Shown: piece after piece, positions 32,053 through 43,870 of the stretch
Layout of the letters: each line of letters begins with the position of its first letter
How positions within the stretch are numbered: the first letter of the stretch is position 1
Assembly: GCA_023014485.1 (NCBI GenBank)
Contig: JAJOZX010001731.1
Span: forward strand, 211,501 to 275,500
From: Bathynomus jamesi
Taxonomy: Eukaryota; Arthropoda; Malacostraca; Isopoda; Cirolanidae
Reading direction: 5' to 3'
Length of the DNA: 64,000 nucleotides
Made by a program: the position numbers and the translations under genes
The notes under the pieces: model-generated
Seen by the model: only the letters and a program-made list of their open reading frames with translations
Told to the model about the DNA's origin: nothing
The model's database searches: none

Positions 32053-35000
32053 TAGGGTGTCCCGTTAAACCAAAGTTGGTCGGGTACAGCATTAACTGAT
32101 ATACAGTAATATCGTGAAGTGGGCTACTAAGAATGTCCAAACAAGTGTTTAAAGTCCTATCGAAAAAAATCATGCATCCCCAGTGGTTTACATTTTACAC
32201 CCCCGATTCAGACCAAAAAATTGGCATTTTGACCTTTAAAAGACCCATTAAAGCTAGAAATTACATACACATTTTTTCCAATCTGTTAGTAGGAAGCCCC
32301 AGAACCATGTCAAGGTCGATTGGAATCTCTGGATTTTTTTTTAGCTTTCTTTTAGGTTTTTCTAGTTTTTTAAATTTTTTTTAGGTTTTTTAAATTTTTT
32401 TAACTTTTTTTTATTTTTTATTTTTTTTGTTTTGTTTTATATTTTTTTTATGAGAAATTGCATAAATCCCCTTTTTTAATAAAACATTGCATTAATCCCC
32501 CTTTTAAAATAATAATTTACCTAGTAATTACGAAGATTCTTTTTCTTGATTTCTTTTAAATTTTTTCTATGAAGTTCTGTGGTTTGAATTTTAGCTTGAA
32601 GCTGAGCTTCATCTTTAACTGAGTAGCCAGATCAGTTATAAGCTTAATAGCCCTTTCAGCACAATCATGGACAACCTTCAAATTACTCACAAACTCTTCC
32701 ATTTCATTATAGTTTGGATCTGAGCACCATTCTCCCACTGGTTTGACAACCAACAACTTTCTAAATTCACGATTTTAAAGATTTTCCAGGAACTAGGTCC
32801 TATCAAATCCACCAGATGTATATCTGGGTGTAGTTCTGGAACTTCTGGCTTTCCTATAATAATTTCATCTGGAACTTCAGTTCCTAATAAACGAGCTGCG
32901 ATACTTGCTTTTGTATTCTCATCTAATGTTTTACTAAAAAGAGATAAAACTACAAGTTCTTGACTTAAATACCACTTGTGTCTTAAGAATGCATCTACTG
33001 CAGCAATAGAAACTTCTGGATCTACTTCCTGCCAGACATTAACTAATTGCTTATAAAATCGTAGGTCATTGGGTGGTGCTTCTGCAGCTAATGGGGTCTT
33101 TAGCTAATAAGGGCCATAAACTAAAGATGTAAACTTGACAAATCTTCCAAATGATTTTTTTACTTTTGGTTCATAGTTAAGCTGATCTCTAAATAAGACA
33201 AGTTTATTTGAATACAGCTGAGGTGCCATGAATCTAGCTCGATGGCATGCTCCTGGTTTACGAAGATTTATCTTTGAAGGCCTGTGCCCCAACAATAAAC
33301 AGTTTAATTCTAAATATTCTAAGTAATCATCTCTGAAATAATTTTTGTTCTCTAATAAAGAATTATAAATTATATTTGCACTTTCTTTAATATCCATCAA
33401 CAAAGGCTCAGTTATATTTATTTCTTTAGTTTGGGATAATGTTATTTTGGACCAGCTTTTCGAAAATTCTTCAAATATGGGATAATCGGGACCAGTGCTT
33501 TTTCCAAAGATGCATTGCCAAACAGATTTTACAGTAAGTTCGCCAATGTGGTGACGGCATGCTAAATATAATAATGGTCTATGCAGATTTCTTTCTATAT
33601 AAATGCAAGCTCCTTTGTTAATACCTGTATTTGAGGCCGTCGTGTCAAATGACATCTTTCCTGTGACCTGCCAATCTGTAAGGAGCTTGAATGTAGCTTC
33701 AGACATTTGTTCACCAGTAGCATTTTGAATAATAGGTATCCCCAAAATTTTATCAATATCAGGAGATCCAGTAGCAGCAACAGCAAGCCTTTCTAAGCCT
33801 AAAATCTGTTTTGAATCCCAATGGACAACAAGATGTTTTATATTGGTATTTTGAAATAATTCTTTGACTTCATTTTCAGTTTTTACCCTATTTTCTTGTG
33901 TTGCTGTATGAGTAGATGTTTTTGAAACTGCATAACCGTTTAGGTCTCCACCGCCGGCTCTAATTAAAGCAGAAATTGTTAATGTAGCTGTTCTAACAGA
34001 TACATTTGCTCTGTCTGTAGCACTGGCTACAATAGACTCCTTAAGTACATTTCTAGGTAGGTAGATAGGCTTTTGTTCTTTAGTTGTTTTTAGTCTTTTA
34101 TTGAGGTAATCATAATCGTTAGAACTATCTCCCTCACATTCTAATTCCTCTATTTTCACTTTAGATGGTTTGCTTATTCTCTCTTGTTCTTTCTGACGTA
34201 AACGTTCATTGGTTGCGTCTTTTTATTTTATTTTTTATTCTTTGCTCTGAAATCTTATCTCTTGAACCCAGTGTAACTTTATATCCCTCTCTCAGCATCT
34301 TTAAAAACTCCAGATCTTCCTCAACTTCAGCTTTCCCTAGCTTTTCTGAGAGAACTTTCTCAGGAAATGGGTGAGCGATATCAAATATTGTTTCAAGTTT
34401 TACATAAAATTTGTTTACTGAACTTAGGTGCTCTTCAGTTTTTCTCTATTTACGTTTTGTTAGAACATACCATTCCTGGTGCAACTTAAGAAGTTTTTAA
34501 CGGCATATTGTCTGCCACTAGTAGGTAAATTGCATTTATTCCAAAAGGAGAACACATGGTTTATTACCATGCCAGCTTGATGACTTACAAGTTTTCCTTT
34601 AACAAGGGACTGATTATAATGAGGATTGCAAGCTTTAATATGATGGAAATATTTGAGTACTTGCTTGTTGGTTGGAACAGCTGTAGTCGTTATGGAGGCT
34701 ATAGGTTGACCTAGAAAGGGAATTTCTGTTTTGCTTCTAGTTAATGGTTTGCTTAGAGCCATTTTATCAATTTAAATAGGTATTATGGTACCTAGATTTA
34801 AAAATTCCTAAAAAAAGTTAGATTAGTTTGTAAAAATCGCTAAAAATATGAAATAAGGGGGCTAAATTGGGCCCTGTGGTGCCCACATTTAGCATTGACA
34901 TTTATAAAGCTAGTATACATTACCAGAAATTCATATAGAATGGTAAATGTGTTTTACTTTTAATTAAAATAGTATATTTTACTAGAAAATGCCAAAAAAT

Positions 35001-35169
35001 GCCAATTTTTTCGTCTGAATCGGGGATGTAAAATGTAAATCACTGGGGATGCATGAATTGTTTAGATAGGACTTTAAAAACTTGTGTGGGCATTCTCAGT
35101 AACCCACTTCACGATATTATATCGGTTAATGCTGTATCAGACCAACTTTGGGTTTAACGGGACACCCTA
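32053..35169. mobile_element. lineage A DNA transposon, copy 2 (TAGGGTGTCCCG ends)
   Basis: The inverted ends TAGGGTGTCCCGTTAAACC and, on the right, the inverse of TAGGGTGTCCCGTTAAACCC extend inward for about 150 bases. Shared inner blocks include ATCGTGAAGTGGG and AATTGGCATTTT-like sequence. (TA)n lies outside both ends. The interior encodes the best preserved D-D-C2H-E protein in the window, on the minus strand. Only 14 bases separate it from the lineage B element. Confidence 0.9.
32545..34762 (-). pseudogene. lineage A transposase-like protein, near complete
   Basis: The start MALSKPLTRSKTEIPFLGQP (34762) opens an N-terminal block. After shifts near 34450 and 34200, a region with TIFDIAHPFPEKV and EFLKMLREGYK follows. 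The long open part (33104-34159, 351 codons) holds the first Asp in LVVHWDSKQI (residue 115 of that frame), the second in SFDTTASNTG (residue 172), and LACRHHIGEL (C201, H204). An in-frame TAG follows TSLVYGPY. The frame then continues with RHKWYLSQELVVLS and DLIGPSSWKIF. After another shift near 32760 comes VVHDCAERAIKLITD, with the candidate catalytic Glu. The architecture matches lineages B and C. I know no family name for it. Confidence 0.8.
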
Positions 35170-35183
35170 ATATATATTTATAT

Positions 35184-37430
35184 TAGGCCGGGTCGAAAAT
35201 GGGAAATTTGTTATTTCTTAAAACGGACACTATGTGAGAAGTTTCATTTTATCATCTTAACAAAATATTAAAATATCAAGCATGTGCTACCCCTGCTACC
35301 CCTAGCATATACCCCCCCTTTTTTTACCCTCATATTTGCAAATATTTAAATGGGAAAAATGTTATTTCTTAAAAAGTACACTATGTGAGAAGGTTTTTTT
35401 TGTCACTTTAACAAAATATTAAAAAATCAAGCATGTTCTACCCTACTACCCCTATCACATGCTCCTCCTCCCTTTTTTACCTTCATATTTGCATCTGTTT
35501 AATGTTATATGTTACATGATAAGTTGTTTGTTTAATGCTTGATATTTTTATGTTCCAGATAAATAGGAATAATTTTTCAGATAAATAGAAATAATTTGCA
35601 TTTGCTTTAATTATAATTCGAATTATCATAAATTATAAATTACATATAATTTGATTTTACTTCTGAATATAAACTATGACAACTAGAAGCAAGTCCTCAA
35701 ATGCAACCTTTGGATATCCTACGGAGTTCCCAGCAGCCATGACTCCTTCAAAAGTAGATGTTGTGAGACACTACCTATTTGTGCGCCGTCTTGAAGAAGC
35801 TAAATCAAAAGGATCAGCAACTGCTAATGATTGTTACAGGGTTGTTGTAAAAGATATTGAAGACATTTGGATGAAATTTTCTTTTCCTACGATTAACACC
35901 AAAGGTATCTATCTTAAAGTCAGTCGACTAATAGAAGAAGCCTCAAAATTGAACAAGGTGCCGTTACATCGAAAAAATGAAAGTTTTGCCTAAAATGTAA
36001 CTCAGTATGATGAAATGTTTGATATATCTTCTTTTGAATGCTATGATAAGGGAATTGATAGGAAATGTTGCAGGTGTAAGGCTAAAATACCAATGGCAGA
36101 ATGGGAGTCTTTTGTGGGTCAAAAACAAAGAAAAAATCAGTTAGGACCAACTGATCGCATAGCTAGTTCAACAAAGAAGAGAACTTTAGGAAGGGCCCAA
36201 GAAGCACAAAACCGTCAACTAAAAGCACGAGAAGAAGTGACTGAAGCCACCAATGTTTTATCATCGGAATTTATAGAAAATGCCGAAGAAGACATGGATG
36301 TAGATTCAGAGAGAGGATGTAGATTATGAGGCCGATTTAGAATTGACTGAGAATATTCAGAAAAGCACTCCTATAAAAACCTAGCATTAACACAGATCAT
36401 TATCGTGTAAGTTGTAGAGCTGCAGCTGCAATAGTCAATGCAGCTTTAAAAGATATGGGGATCCTTAACCAAACCAACATGCTTGACAGAAAGAAATTTG
36501 AAAGAGAAAGAAATCGCATGGGTGAAACAAATACTTGTAGGTCTAAATCCGAAAATCTGAAGATGGAGTGCCTTGGATTTGATGGAAGGAAAGATAACAC
36601 ATTAACTAAAAGTGGAAAGATAACAGAAGAACACTATGTTATTGTGAAAGAACCTGGAATCATCTATGTAGACCAGATAATGGAACTGCTCGCTGCATAG
36701 CAGAAGAGTTGATAACTATTATTACAGACTCGAACAGCACAGATATTATCAAAGTTTTACTGTGTAATGGTACTCCTGTAAATACAGGAAAAATTGGTGG
36801 GGCCATAAAACTGGTTGAAATTCATCTTAACAGACCAGTGCAGTGGTTGGTGTGCCTCTTGCATTTGAATGAGCTGCCTTTTATGCACGTCTGCAAAGCC
36901 ACTGATGGTAAAAGAACAGGTCCAAATACTTTTGTGGGTTGAACTGGGAATAAACTGAAAACAGATTTAACAAAATTGGAGGTAGTCAAATATTCTCGCG
37001 TAAAGGGAAACAAAGAAATCCCAGCAAATGTTGTGAAGGAGCTAAGCAGTGATCAAGATATCTTTATGATATGTGTCTGGCAGTGCAAGCTGGAGACACT
37101 TCCCAAGATCTGTCCACTCGATCCCCAGGTACCCTTCACCATGCTCGCTGGCTAACTCTAGCCAACAGTGTCCTTCGATTATATATCTCAAGCCAAATCC
37201 CGATTAAAACCTTCAAGATATAGTCAAGATTATTATGCAGTTCTATGCTCCAGGGTGGTTTTGGATAAAATCTCATCCTAATCCAACTGATGGTGCATAT
37301 AACTTTTGGCATTTAATGTGTTTGCTTCGAAATTTAGATGAACAACATAGATCAATCATAGAGCCAGTATTAAGATACATTTTAACAACAGTGCATTAAC
37401 ATTCAGTTTTTCTGTATAAGGAAAGAAACT
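35184..37430. mobile_element. lineage B DNA transposon, right end missing
   Basis: The left end TAGGCCGGGTCGAAAATGGG starts next to TA. An internal direct repeat (TGGGAAA...GTTATTTCTTAAAA near 35206 and 35350) lies before the gene. I could not find the inverse of the left end downstream, so the right side is truncated near 37430. The protein is related to lineages A and C. Confidence 0.7.
35676..37430 (+). pseudogene. lineage B transposase-like protein, second Asp replaced by Asn
   Basis: The start MTTRSKSSNATFGYPTEFPA leads to VEDI-like and IWMKFSFPTINTKGIYLK blocks, then a stop at about 35993. FDISSFECYDKG (36015) continues with zinc-like cysteines CCRCKAK and a basic ENAEED linker. After shifts, CLGFDGRKDNTLTK (near 36570) gives the first Asp. 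KVLLCNGTPVNTG (near 36760) is the second-Asp motif but has Asn instead of Asp. VCLLHLNELPF gives C-x2-H. Then comes ATDGKRTGPNTFVG, a stop, and HHARWLTLANSVLRLY. Stops and shifts continue to the end. It is clearly dead, and the Asn change would disable it in any case. Confidence 0.75.
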
Positions 37431-38160
37431 TGAAAATTTTTTCCACATTCGTCTCCATCATGCAACGGTCGAACTCCAGCCAGCGACTCCGTGGCGCTAT
37501 ATATACACACACATATTTCTATAGTAGCCTACGTGTCAGCTCACAAAAATAAATAAATAAAAATGGTTTGAAGTCACCAGTTTATAGTGGCCTAGAAAGT
37601 AGGCTTACTATAATTTATGAATTAAATTGAAAAGAATGCTTTGGGTCACCAGTCTGGGCATTCAGCCCAAACAGACAATATATAATAAAGAGATAGAAAT
37701 GACTTTCTGGATTTTTGTTTAATAATTTGTTTAATAATAAATAAGTTATTTGTTCGCAGTGATTAACAATTATTTATACCGTAATTGTGCTATATTCCAA
37801 TGACTGATTATTTATTAGCAATAAAAAATGGTTCATACAGTATAAGAGTTAAGCGAATACAATAATGACAAGAAACAGTAATTTAGCTAGGCTAATGAAA
37901 TATACGGTATTGAACACAATAATAAGTAATTAAGCCAATTATAACTGAAGTAATGACAGTACGGTATTGATGTTAGAAAATCTAGAAGAAGAGCCATTGT
38001 TGTCCCAAGGCGATATGATGACTAAGCTGATTGATGCAGCATTGATTGTATATATTACGTTAAGGTGTATATATATATCCATCTCATAATTGTAAAGCTA
38101 GTGAAAAATTCACTTAATTTAGAGCTAGCATATTTGGGCTCTTGTGGCATCATTGTTTGG
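37431..38160. other. AT-rich spacer, no supported gene
   Basis: I see a few CA and TA dinucleotide runs and no coding or repeat signature that I can support. Confidence 0.6.
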
Positions 38161-38715
38161 GCATTATCCAACTTACAAATAACTTCAACATAAGCAAAGG
38201 TCTTTTTCAACTCGATCCCGTTGTTTTGAATTCGTTCAGAACGGATTTAGACAAGAAGGGTAGAGTGCTAAACCTCTGTTAAACTTGTATACTTCTCTAA
38301 TAATTTTTATTTTTCAATTATTTTTATATATATCGGACTTAGACAAGAAGGGCAGAGTGCTAAAACCTGGCAGATTTCCAGTATAAATTTGTATGCTCCT
38401 CTTACAAGTTTTATTTTTATTTTTCAATTTATTTTTTTTTAATTAACTATAACATTGGTTGGAAACAATTCATTTGATCTTGTGTTGGATTCTGGCAAAG
38501 TGCTAAAATCGGTAGTTTTTCCTTACAAATTTGTATGCTCCTCCCACAATCCTTTATTTTTTTCCGTTTATTGTATATATATATTTTTTTTTTTTTTTTT
38601 GGTAACCGCTATATAGGCTGTAACTCTTTATGTACTTCAGTGTTCCTGAGGATGTCATTAGACGAAAGCGCTTGAGCACCATTCTGTGTTTCCTTTCCTT
38701 CGTGGTTTTATTCAT
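38161..38715 (+). mobile_element. PLE remnant with hammerhead-like terminal segment
   Basis: This matches the 17500-18060 remnant. GGATTTAGACAAGAAGGGTA near 38240 recurs near 38337, followed by AAATTTGTATGCTCCTC blocks, and the terminal segment with CTTTATGTACTTCAGTG ends in a CGTGGTTTTATTCATCAT. Only the right-hand terminal segment is present here. No reverse transcriptase is seen. Confidence 0.65.
38646..38667 (+). ncRNA. hammerhead-like core, best copy
   Basis: CTGAGGA (38646-38652), then GTC-ATTA-GAC, then GAAA (38664-38667) preserve the hammerhead core and a perfect short stem II. AGCGCTTGAGC follows and might form a weak stem III. The cleavage triplet is not clear. Confidence 0.55.
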
Positions 38716-38716
38716 C

Positions 38717-38747
<31 letters not shown>

Positions 38748-38760
38748 ATATATACTAGCG
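38716..38760. repeat. (TA)n microsatellite
   Basis: Two TA runs follow the PLE end. Confidence 0.9.
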
Positions 38761-38849
38761 GTTCAAATAAAGGACATGAGCACAAATAGGATAAAAACAA
38801 GCAGGCAATCAAGAAAACAGACTGAAGTTGTCTCTCTCCGAATAAGGAG

Positions 38850-39405
38850 CTGAAAAAACCGTCAATAACAAAGGCCCCTTGTAAAAATGGGGAAGGAATT
38901 ATATGCAAATATTATGTAAAAGGTAATTGCAGATATAAGGGAAGACAATGTATATATGAACACCCCGCTACATGCAATTTCTTCTATAATAATGGTCACT
39001 GTAAATTCAGAGACAGCTGCAGATTCTACCACCCGGACACTTGCAAGACGGACGCAAAATATGGAACCTGCAAATACGGGAAAAAATTCTACTACCATCA
39101 TCTCCCGACAAACTCAAAGGACAAAATTTTTTCAACATCGCAGACACAATACGACTGCTAAGTTTCATACAGTACATGTAGTCGACACAAATGGGAGCCT
39201 CCAAGCAGAACCGCTTCCTGGCAAGAAGCTACCAGAACAGGTAGGTGGAAACGGATTTCTCTGAGGACCATAGGGCTACTAAACACGCGATACCGAAGGA
39301 TAACGAAATTGAAATCCACAGAAGCAACACAAAACTAAGAACATAAATATTGTCCTGGCTAATATTCAAGGAATAAAAACCAAATCACTCACTCAACAAA
39401 GTTTT
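38850..39405 (+). pseudogene. LINE ORF1 with CCCH zinc fingers and start of endonuclease
   Basis: The plus strand encodes a zinc-finger array that probably binds RNA. The first finger is CKYYVKGNCRYKGRQCIYEH (C-x7-C-x6-C-x3-H). The second is CNFFYNNGHCKFRDSCRFYH (C-x8-C-x5-C-x3-H, the classic CCCH spacing). In the third, CKTDAKYGTCKYGKKFYYHH, the last Cys is Phe. After a stop near 39160 the sequence resumes with NIVLANIQGIKTKSLTQQSF, the typical opening of a LINE endonuclease. It is then cut where the minus-strand LINE copy iii begins at about 39406. The order ORF1-then-endonuclease supports a LINE origin, not a host CCCH gene. It may pair with the RT at 18100-19130. Confidence 0.7.
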
Positions 39406-40600
39406 GTACCTGAGGTGGAGAAGTGAGGAGTATATCATCGACATAGGAGTGGATAGGACAGGAAGTGCGACTTAAGAGCTCATTGATAAATAAAAGGAAA
39501 AGAGTGGGTGACAAGACAGAACCCTGAGGAACACCACTGTTAATAGCGTTAGGAGAAGAACAGTGGTCATCTATAACCGCAGCTATAGATCGGCCAGAAA
39601 GGATATTAGATATGAAGGCACAGATAGAAGGATAAAAACCGAAGGAGGGCAGTTTCGAAATTAAAGATTTGTGCCAAACTCTGTCAAAAGCTTTTAATAT
39701 GTCTAGCGCAATAGCAAAAGTTTCGCCAAAATTCCGAAAGGAGGATGACCAAAAGTCAGAGAGAGGTGTGCAAGAAGATCGCCAGAAGAGCGTCCCTTGC
39801 GGAACCCGTACTGATGATCTGAAAGAAGAGTGTGAGAAGAGAGGTGTTTAAGAATCTTGCTATTAAGGATAGATTCAAAAACTTTGGGAAGGCAAGAAAT
39901 CAAAGCAATTGGACGATAGTTGAAGGGTTGAGAGCAGTCACCCTTCTTTGGGACAGGCTGAATGAAAGCGAACTTCCAGCAGGAAGGAAAAGTACCAGAT
40001 GAGAGACAAAGACGAAAGAGTTTGCCTAGGCAAGGTGTTATCACAGAAGCACAGTTCTTAACAACATCAGGAGGAACATCATCAGGACCATACGCCTTCC
40101 TAGAGTTGATCCCAGATAGGGCTGGAAAAACATCTTTAGAAGAGATTCTAATTTCATGCATAAGTCAGAGGGGGAAGGAAATGGAGGAACAGCACCGGAA
40201 TCGTCCAGAGTTGAGTTGCAGGCGAAAGTTTGAGCGAAGAGTTCAGCTATCAGGAGAAGAGAGGGCGATTGAGCCGTCGGAATGGAAAAGAGGAGGAAAA
40301 AAAAGAGGAAGTTGTTGAAGAGGTTCTTAGCTTGATGCCAGAAAGATAGATTTTCACATTTTTGTCGGATGAAGGAAATTTTGCGAGTCGAAGAACAGAT
40401 TTTGCATTATTGCGGGCAGAAATATAAGATGCTTGAGAGTCAGGAGTTGGAATAGCGAGCGTACCTTCTGAAAGCCTCCTCTCTGTTGCGGATAGCATTA
40501 AAACAAGTAAAATTAACCGAGGTTTTTTTGCATTAGCAGTGGGAATAGAATATGGAATGTACGCCTCCATGCCCGAGAGAATCACCACCGTGATACGCTC
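39406..40600 (-). pseudogene. LINE reverse transcriptase and linker (copy iii)
   Basis: The linker (40250-40588) has the AYIPYSIPTANAKKPRLILL block. The next frame (39703-40161) opens with INSRKAYGPDDVPPDVVKNC and continues with FAFIQPVPKKGDCSQPFNYR, LPKVFESILNSKIL and SDHQYGFRKGRSSGDLLAHL. A shift near 39705 leads to LSKLPSFGFYPSICAFISN, NSGVPQGSVLSPTLFLLFIN and HSYVDDILLTSPP, the last with the active-site V-D-D. It would copy LINE RNA at the nick site. The thumb and C-terminus are missing, and at least three frame changes are present. Confidence 0.83.
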
Positions 40601-40678
40601 AGCACACTGGGAAGGGCCCTGGCCACGGAAGCAATAATAATTCCATGGGAAATCACAGAAGTACTGCCGAAAGGCCTC

Positions 40679-41375
40679 TCAATCAGCGGCGCCGAAGTGC
40701 CAAAGGCGTCTCGTCTTGGGAGGATCCAAACGCCAAATTGGAGTGATAGAACAGGAAACAGATATAAGATTGTGGTAAGAGGAGACCAACGGAGAAAAAA
40801 GTTTAATGGAGTAAGAAGAATGATGAGAGGTAAGAACTAAGTCCAGAATGTTGGGCCTATCTCCAGGGCGATCGAGGATACGAGTAGGGTGCTGTACAAT
40901 CTGCTCCAAGTCATTTAGGATAGAAAAGTTGTAAGCTAGTTCACCAGGGATGTCAGTGTAATGGAAGGAAAGCCAAAGGTGGTGGTGAACATTGAAATCT
41001 CCTAAAATGGAGATTTCAGCAAAGGGAGAGCGGGAAAAATTGTATTCCACTTTGGAAGTGAGATAGTGAAAGAATTTTGGATAGTCAGTAGAATTAGGAG
41101 AAAGGTAAACAGCGCAGCTGGAATTAGTTTGAGATTGACATGTAAGCCGTAGCCAAAGGGTATGGAATTCGGAAGATTCGAGTTCGGGAATACGAGAACA
41201 AGTTAGGTCATTGCGTACAAGTACGCAACATCCACCTTTGGAGTGAAATTGAGTATAGAGAAAGTAAGAGGGTACAGAAAAGGGGTTGCTGTCAGTCGTT
41301 TCAGACACCTGAGTTTCAGTGAGGCAAAGAAGATAAGGTTTAGAGGAGGAGAGGTGGTGTTCAACAGATTGATAA
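40679..41375 (-). pseudogene. LINE endonuclease (copy iii), long open frame
   Basis: The 209-codon open frame (40679-41308) holds most of an APE-type endonuclease. It shows DSNPFSVPSYFLYTQFHSKG, CCVLVRNDLTCSRIPE, FAEISILGDFNVHHHLWLSF (metal-binding Asp, Asn and His), RPGDRPNILDLVLTSHHSSY and the end RLWHFGAAD. Upstream residues (LTETQVSETTD) continue in another frame up to the CACTG element insertion at 41375. This part is the best preserved endonuclease of the family here, but its ORF is interrupted. Confidence 0.85.
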
Positions 41376-43545
41376 CACTGGTCAACAAAGTTTTTGTCAC
41401 AGAGATATTTTTACTTGAACTATGTGTAATTTTTTACGTTGATTACAAAAATGAAAACAGATATTTTCTATCACCCGCAGTTTTAGAGTGACACACGAAT
41501 TTACATTACTTAGGATTTGAGTGAGAATAGGAAGGGGGCGAGGTCTGCCCCTTCCTCTTCCTCTGATTATAAGTTGCTACACGTCACTGTTGACTTTCAT
41601 TTGTCAGTTACTCATTTGATTTCACTCAGTGAACATCGTGCATTTTATTCGTGATTTTCCTTAATCATTTTTTGTGTCAGTGCGTTCGTATTGTTTCAAG
41701 ACAGAATGCCACGCAAGTGTGTCAACCATCCAAACTGTTTCTGTTATGTGTGCAGAGAGTTAACACTTAAATTTCAAAGGCGAAATTTCACCCCTCTCGT
41801 CAAAAAAACATACGAACTTTATTTTGGTTGCAAGGTAGGGGATCAGAACAAGACGTGGGCACCTCATTATGCTGTATTACCTGTTTAAGACTTCTGACAG
41901 GCTGGCTAAATGGGTCTCGTCAAATGCCGTTTGCTGTTCCAATGATATGGAGAGAGCCGAAAGACCATTGAACCGATTGTTATTTCTGCTTAATTAACAA
42001 ATATACTAGGCATTACTGCGAAATCTAAACATATGGTACAATACCCAAATTTACCATCAGCCATAAGGCCTGTTTTACATAATAAACATTTGCCAGTACC
42101 AAGGCCACTGGAAACGTGGAGTTTAGATGATGAAAATGAAATTGATGTATAATGGTAATGACGAAGCTCAACATGGTTTACTGACGGATGATGTTGATCC
42201 AATGTTTGAACCATCTTGTTCATCGACAGAGCCTCACTTAATATCTCAAGCAGACCTGAGCGAGCTTGTCTGTGATCTGAAATTGTCAAAAGATCAATCC
42301 GAACTTTCGGCTTCCAGGTTGAAAGGTTGGAATCTTCAAGAAAAAGGCATTAAGATATCTTTTTACCGCAAGCATCAAAGAAACTTTCTACCCTCTTATG
42401 AAAACCCTTGGCCAACATGATCCAAACGGATGGTGCCTATTTAATGATTCCTCGAAGCTGAGTTTAAAAACTGTATTACTCCATAATGGAAATAAATACC
42501 CTTCAGTTCCATTAGCACATGCCGTACATATGAAGGAATCATACGACAATATGCACCTGCTTGTGAAACATATCCAATATGATAAATACTCTTGGCATAT
42601 CTGTGGAGACTTGAAAGTGATTGCACTTCTTCTTGGTTTACAACTGGGTTATACGAAATTCTGTTGTTTCCTCTGTGAATGGGACAGCAGAGCACGGGAA
42701 AGCCATTACTCAAAGAAACAATGGCCACTTCGACAAGCGTTGATTCCAGGGCATAAAAATCTCACCAGTTCACCTCTTCTTAATCCAAAAAAATTATTTG
42801 CCACCACTACATATTAAACTTGGTTTAATGGAAAATTTTGTTAAGGCTATGGATCAAAATGGCAGGGAGGGGGGCTCTACTTGAAACAGAAATTTCCGAG
42901 GATCAGCGAGGTCAAAATCAAAGAAGGGATATTTGTGGTCCCTCAAATTAGAGAAATCATGAGAGACAGCGTGTTTGATGAAACTCTAAGTGAAGTTGAA
43001 GGAGCAGCTTGGAGAGCATTTAAAGTAGTGAACACAAATTTCTTCGGAAACTTCAAGGCCGAAAATTAAGAGTCACTTGCTGAAGAACTTCTCAAGGCCT
43101 ACAAAGATGTGGGGTGCAACATGTTGAAAATTCATTTTCTTGACTCACATCTCGACTTCTTCCCAACAAACTTAGGCGATGTTAGTGATGAGCATGGGGG
43201 AACGCTTTCATCAACAAATATCCACGATGGAGAAGCGATACCAGGGCAAGTGGAGCCCCAGCATGTTGGATGACTACTGCTGGACATTGTCAAGGGATGT
43301 CCCAGAGGCGAAATACAAGCGTAAATCATCAGTAGCCACATTTTAGGTGAATTCAATATGCATTTTCTACTTTGATATTGCTATTACGCCTATAAATTAG
43401 TCCAAATTTCATTTTCGATTCACTCAATATTGGTGGGTGATAGAAAAATTTTGAGGCCATTTTTTAACTCAGCGGTAACAAACCTATAAGATCCATCCAT
43501 TTTTGTTCATGTGACAAATAAAAAGTTTGATTTTGTCAACCAGTG
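41376..43545. mobile_element. CACTG...CAGTG element with TAA duplication, coding
   Basis: The left end is CACTGGTCAACAAAGTTTTT and the right end, inverted, is CACTGGTTGACAAAATC. TAA flanks both sides (41373-41375 and 43546-43548), and it interrupts LINE copy iii. Subterminal TTGATTACAAAAATGA on the left has an inverted counterpart (TTTCATTTTCGATTCA) near 43410, and the MITEs carry the same motif. It encodes the 'GDLKV' protein described next. CACTG ends with a 3-bp duplication are what I would expect of the CMC/CACTA (EnSpm) group. Confidence 0.88.
41706..43345 (+). pseudogene. GDLKV-type putative transposase (copy 1), broken
   Basis: I start at MPRKCVNHPNCFCYVCRELT (41706). Residues C-x2-C and later C-x-V-G-D-Q suggest a zinc-binding N-terminus. 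After a stop at about 41887 the frame shifts several times. Recognisable blocks are TAKSKHMVQYPNLPSAIRPV (42015), SQADLSELVCDLKLSKDQSE (42250), NDSSKLSLKTVLLHNGNKYP, HICGDLKVIALLLGLQLGYT and KFCCFLCEWDSRAR (42600-42700), then EGIFVVPQIREIMRD, MLKIHFLDSHLDFFP and DVSDEHGGTLS near 43170. The GDLK-to-C-x2-C block recalls the core of CACTA-type transposases, but the catalytic residues are not proven. Copy 2 is at 45390-46964. Confidence 0.72.
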
Positions 43546-43870
43546 TAATTTGAGGAAAGGCCACGAATGTTGCAGAAGTTTAAGAAAAGTGAATCAAACA
43601 GAGGTCCAGAACATCTCGAATGGGCGGTAGCAGATCCAGCCCCACTGCCCGGGTCTGCGTTCCCGGTATCGGCAGCGGGAGAGCCAGAAGTGGGGACATT
43701 TATGATCCCCTCCCTAGGGGACTCGGAGACTCTCGAAGTTGATGCAATTTTTTTTTTTAATTTTGAAAATATTATGTAGTGTGTAAGATGCATGTATATA
43801 GTGAGGAATATGGAGAGAAGTGTGGGTTTGAGAGCATGCTGGACTGCTCACAAGGTAAATGAGACACGAA

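Larger units (their letters stand above)
39406..43870 (-). mobile_element. jockey-like LINE (copy iii), split by a CACTG element
   Basis: Read leftward, the LINE has a 5' segment (43549-43870, with SPREGIINVPTSGSPAAD and NFCNIRGLSSN), then the 2.17-kb CACTG element, then the endonuclease (40679-41375), linker and reverse transcriptase down to 39406, where it is cut. A TAA duplication flanks the insertion. The matching uninterrupted site is visible in copy i near 10590-10620. This is the most complete LINE copy but lacks its 3' end. Confidence 0.88.

Noticed and set aside
38880..39160. Host CCCH zinc-finger gene
   Set aside because: The third finger is broken, a stop follows, and the next block is a LINE endonuclease start.
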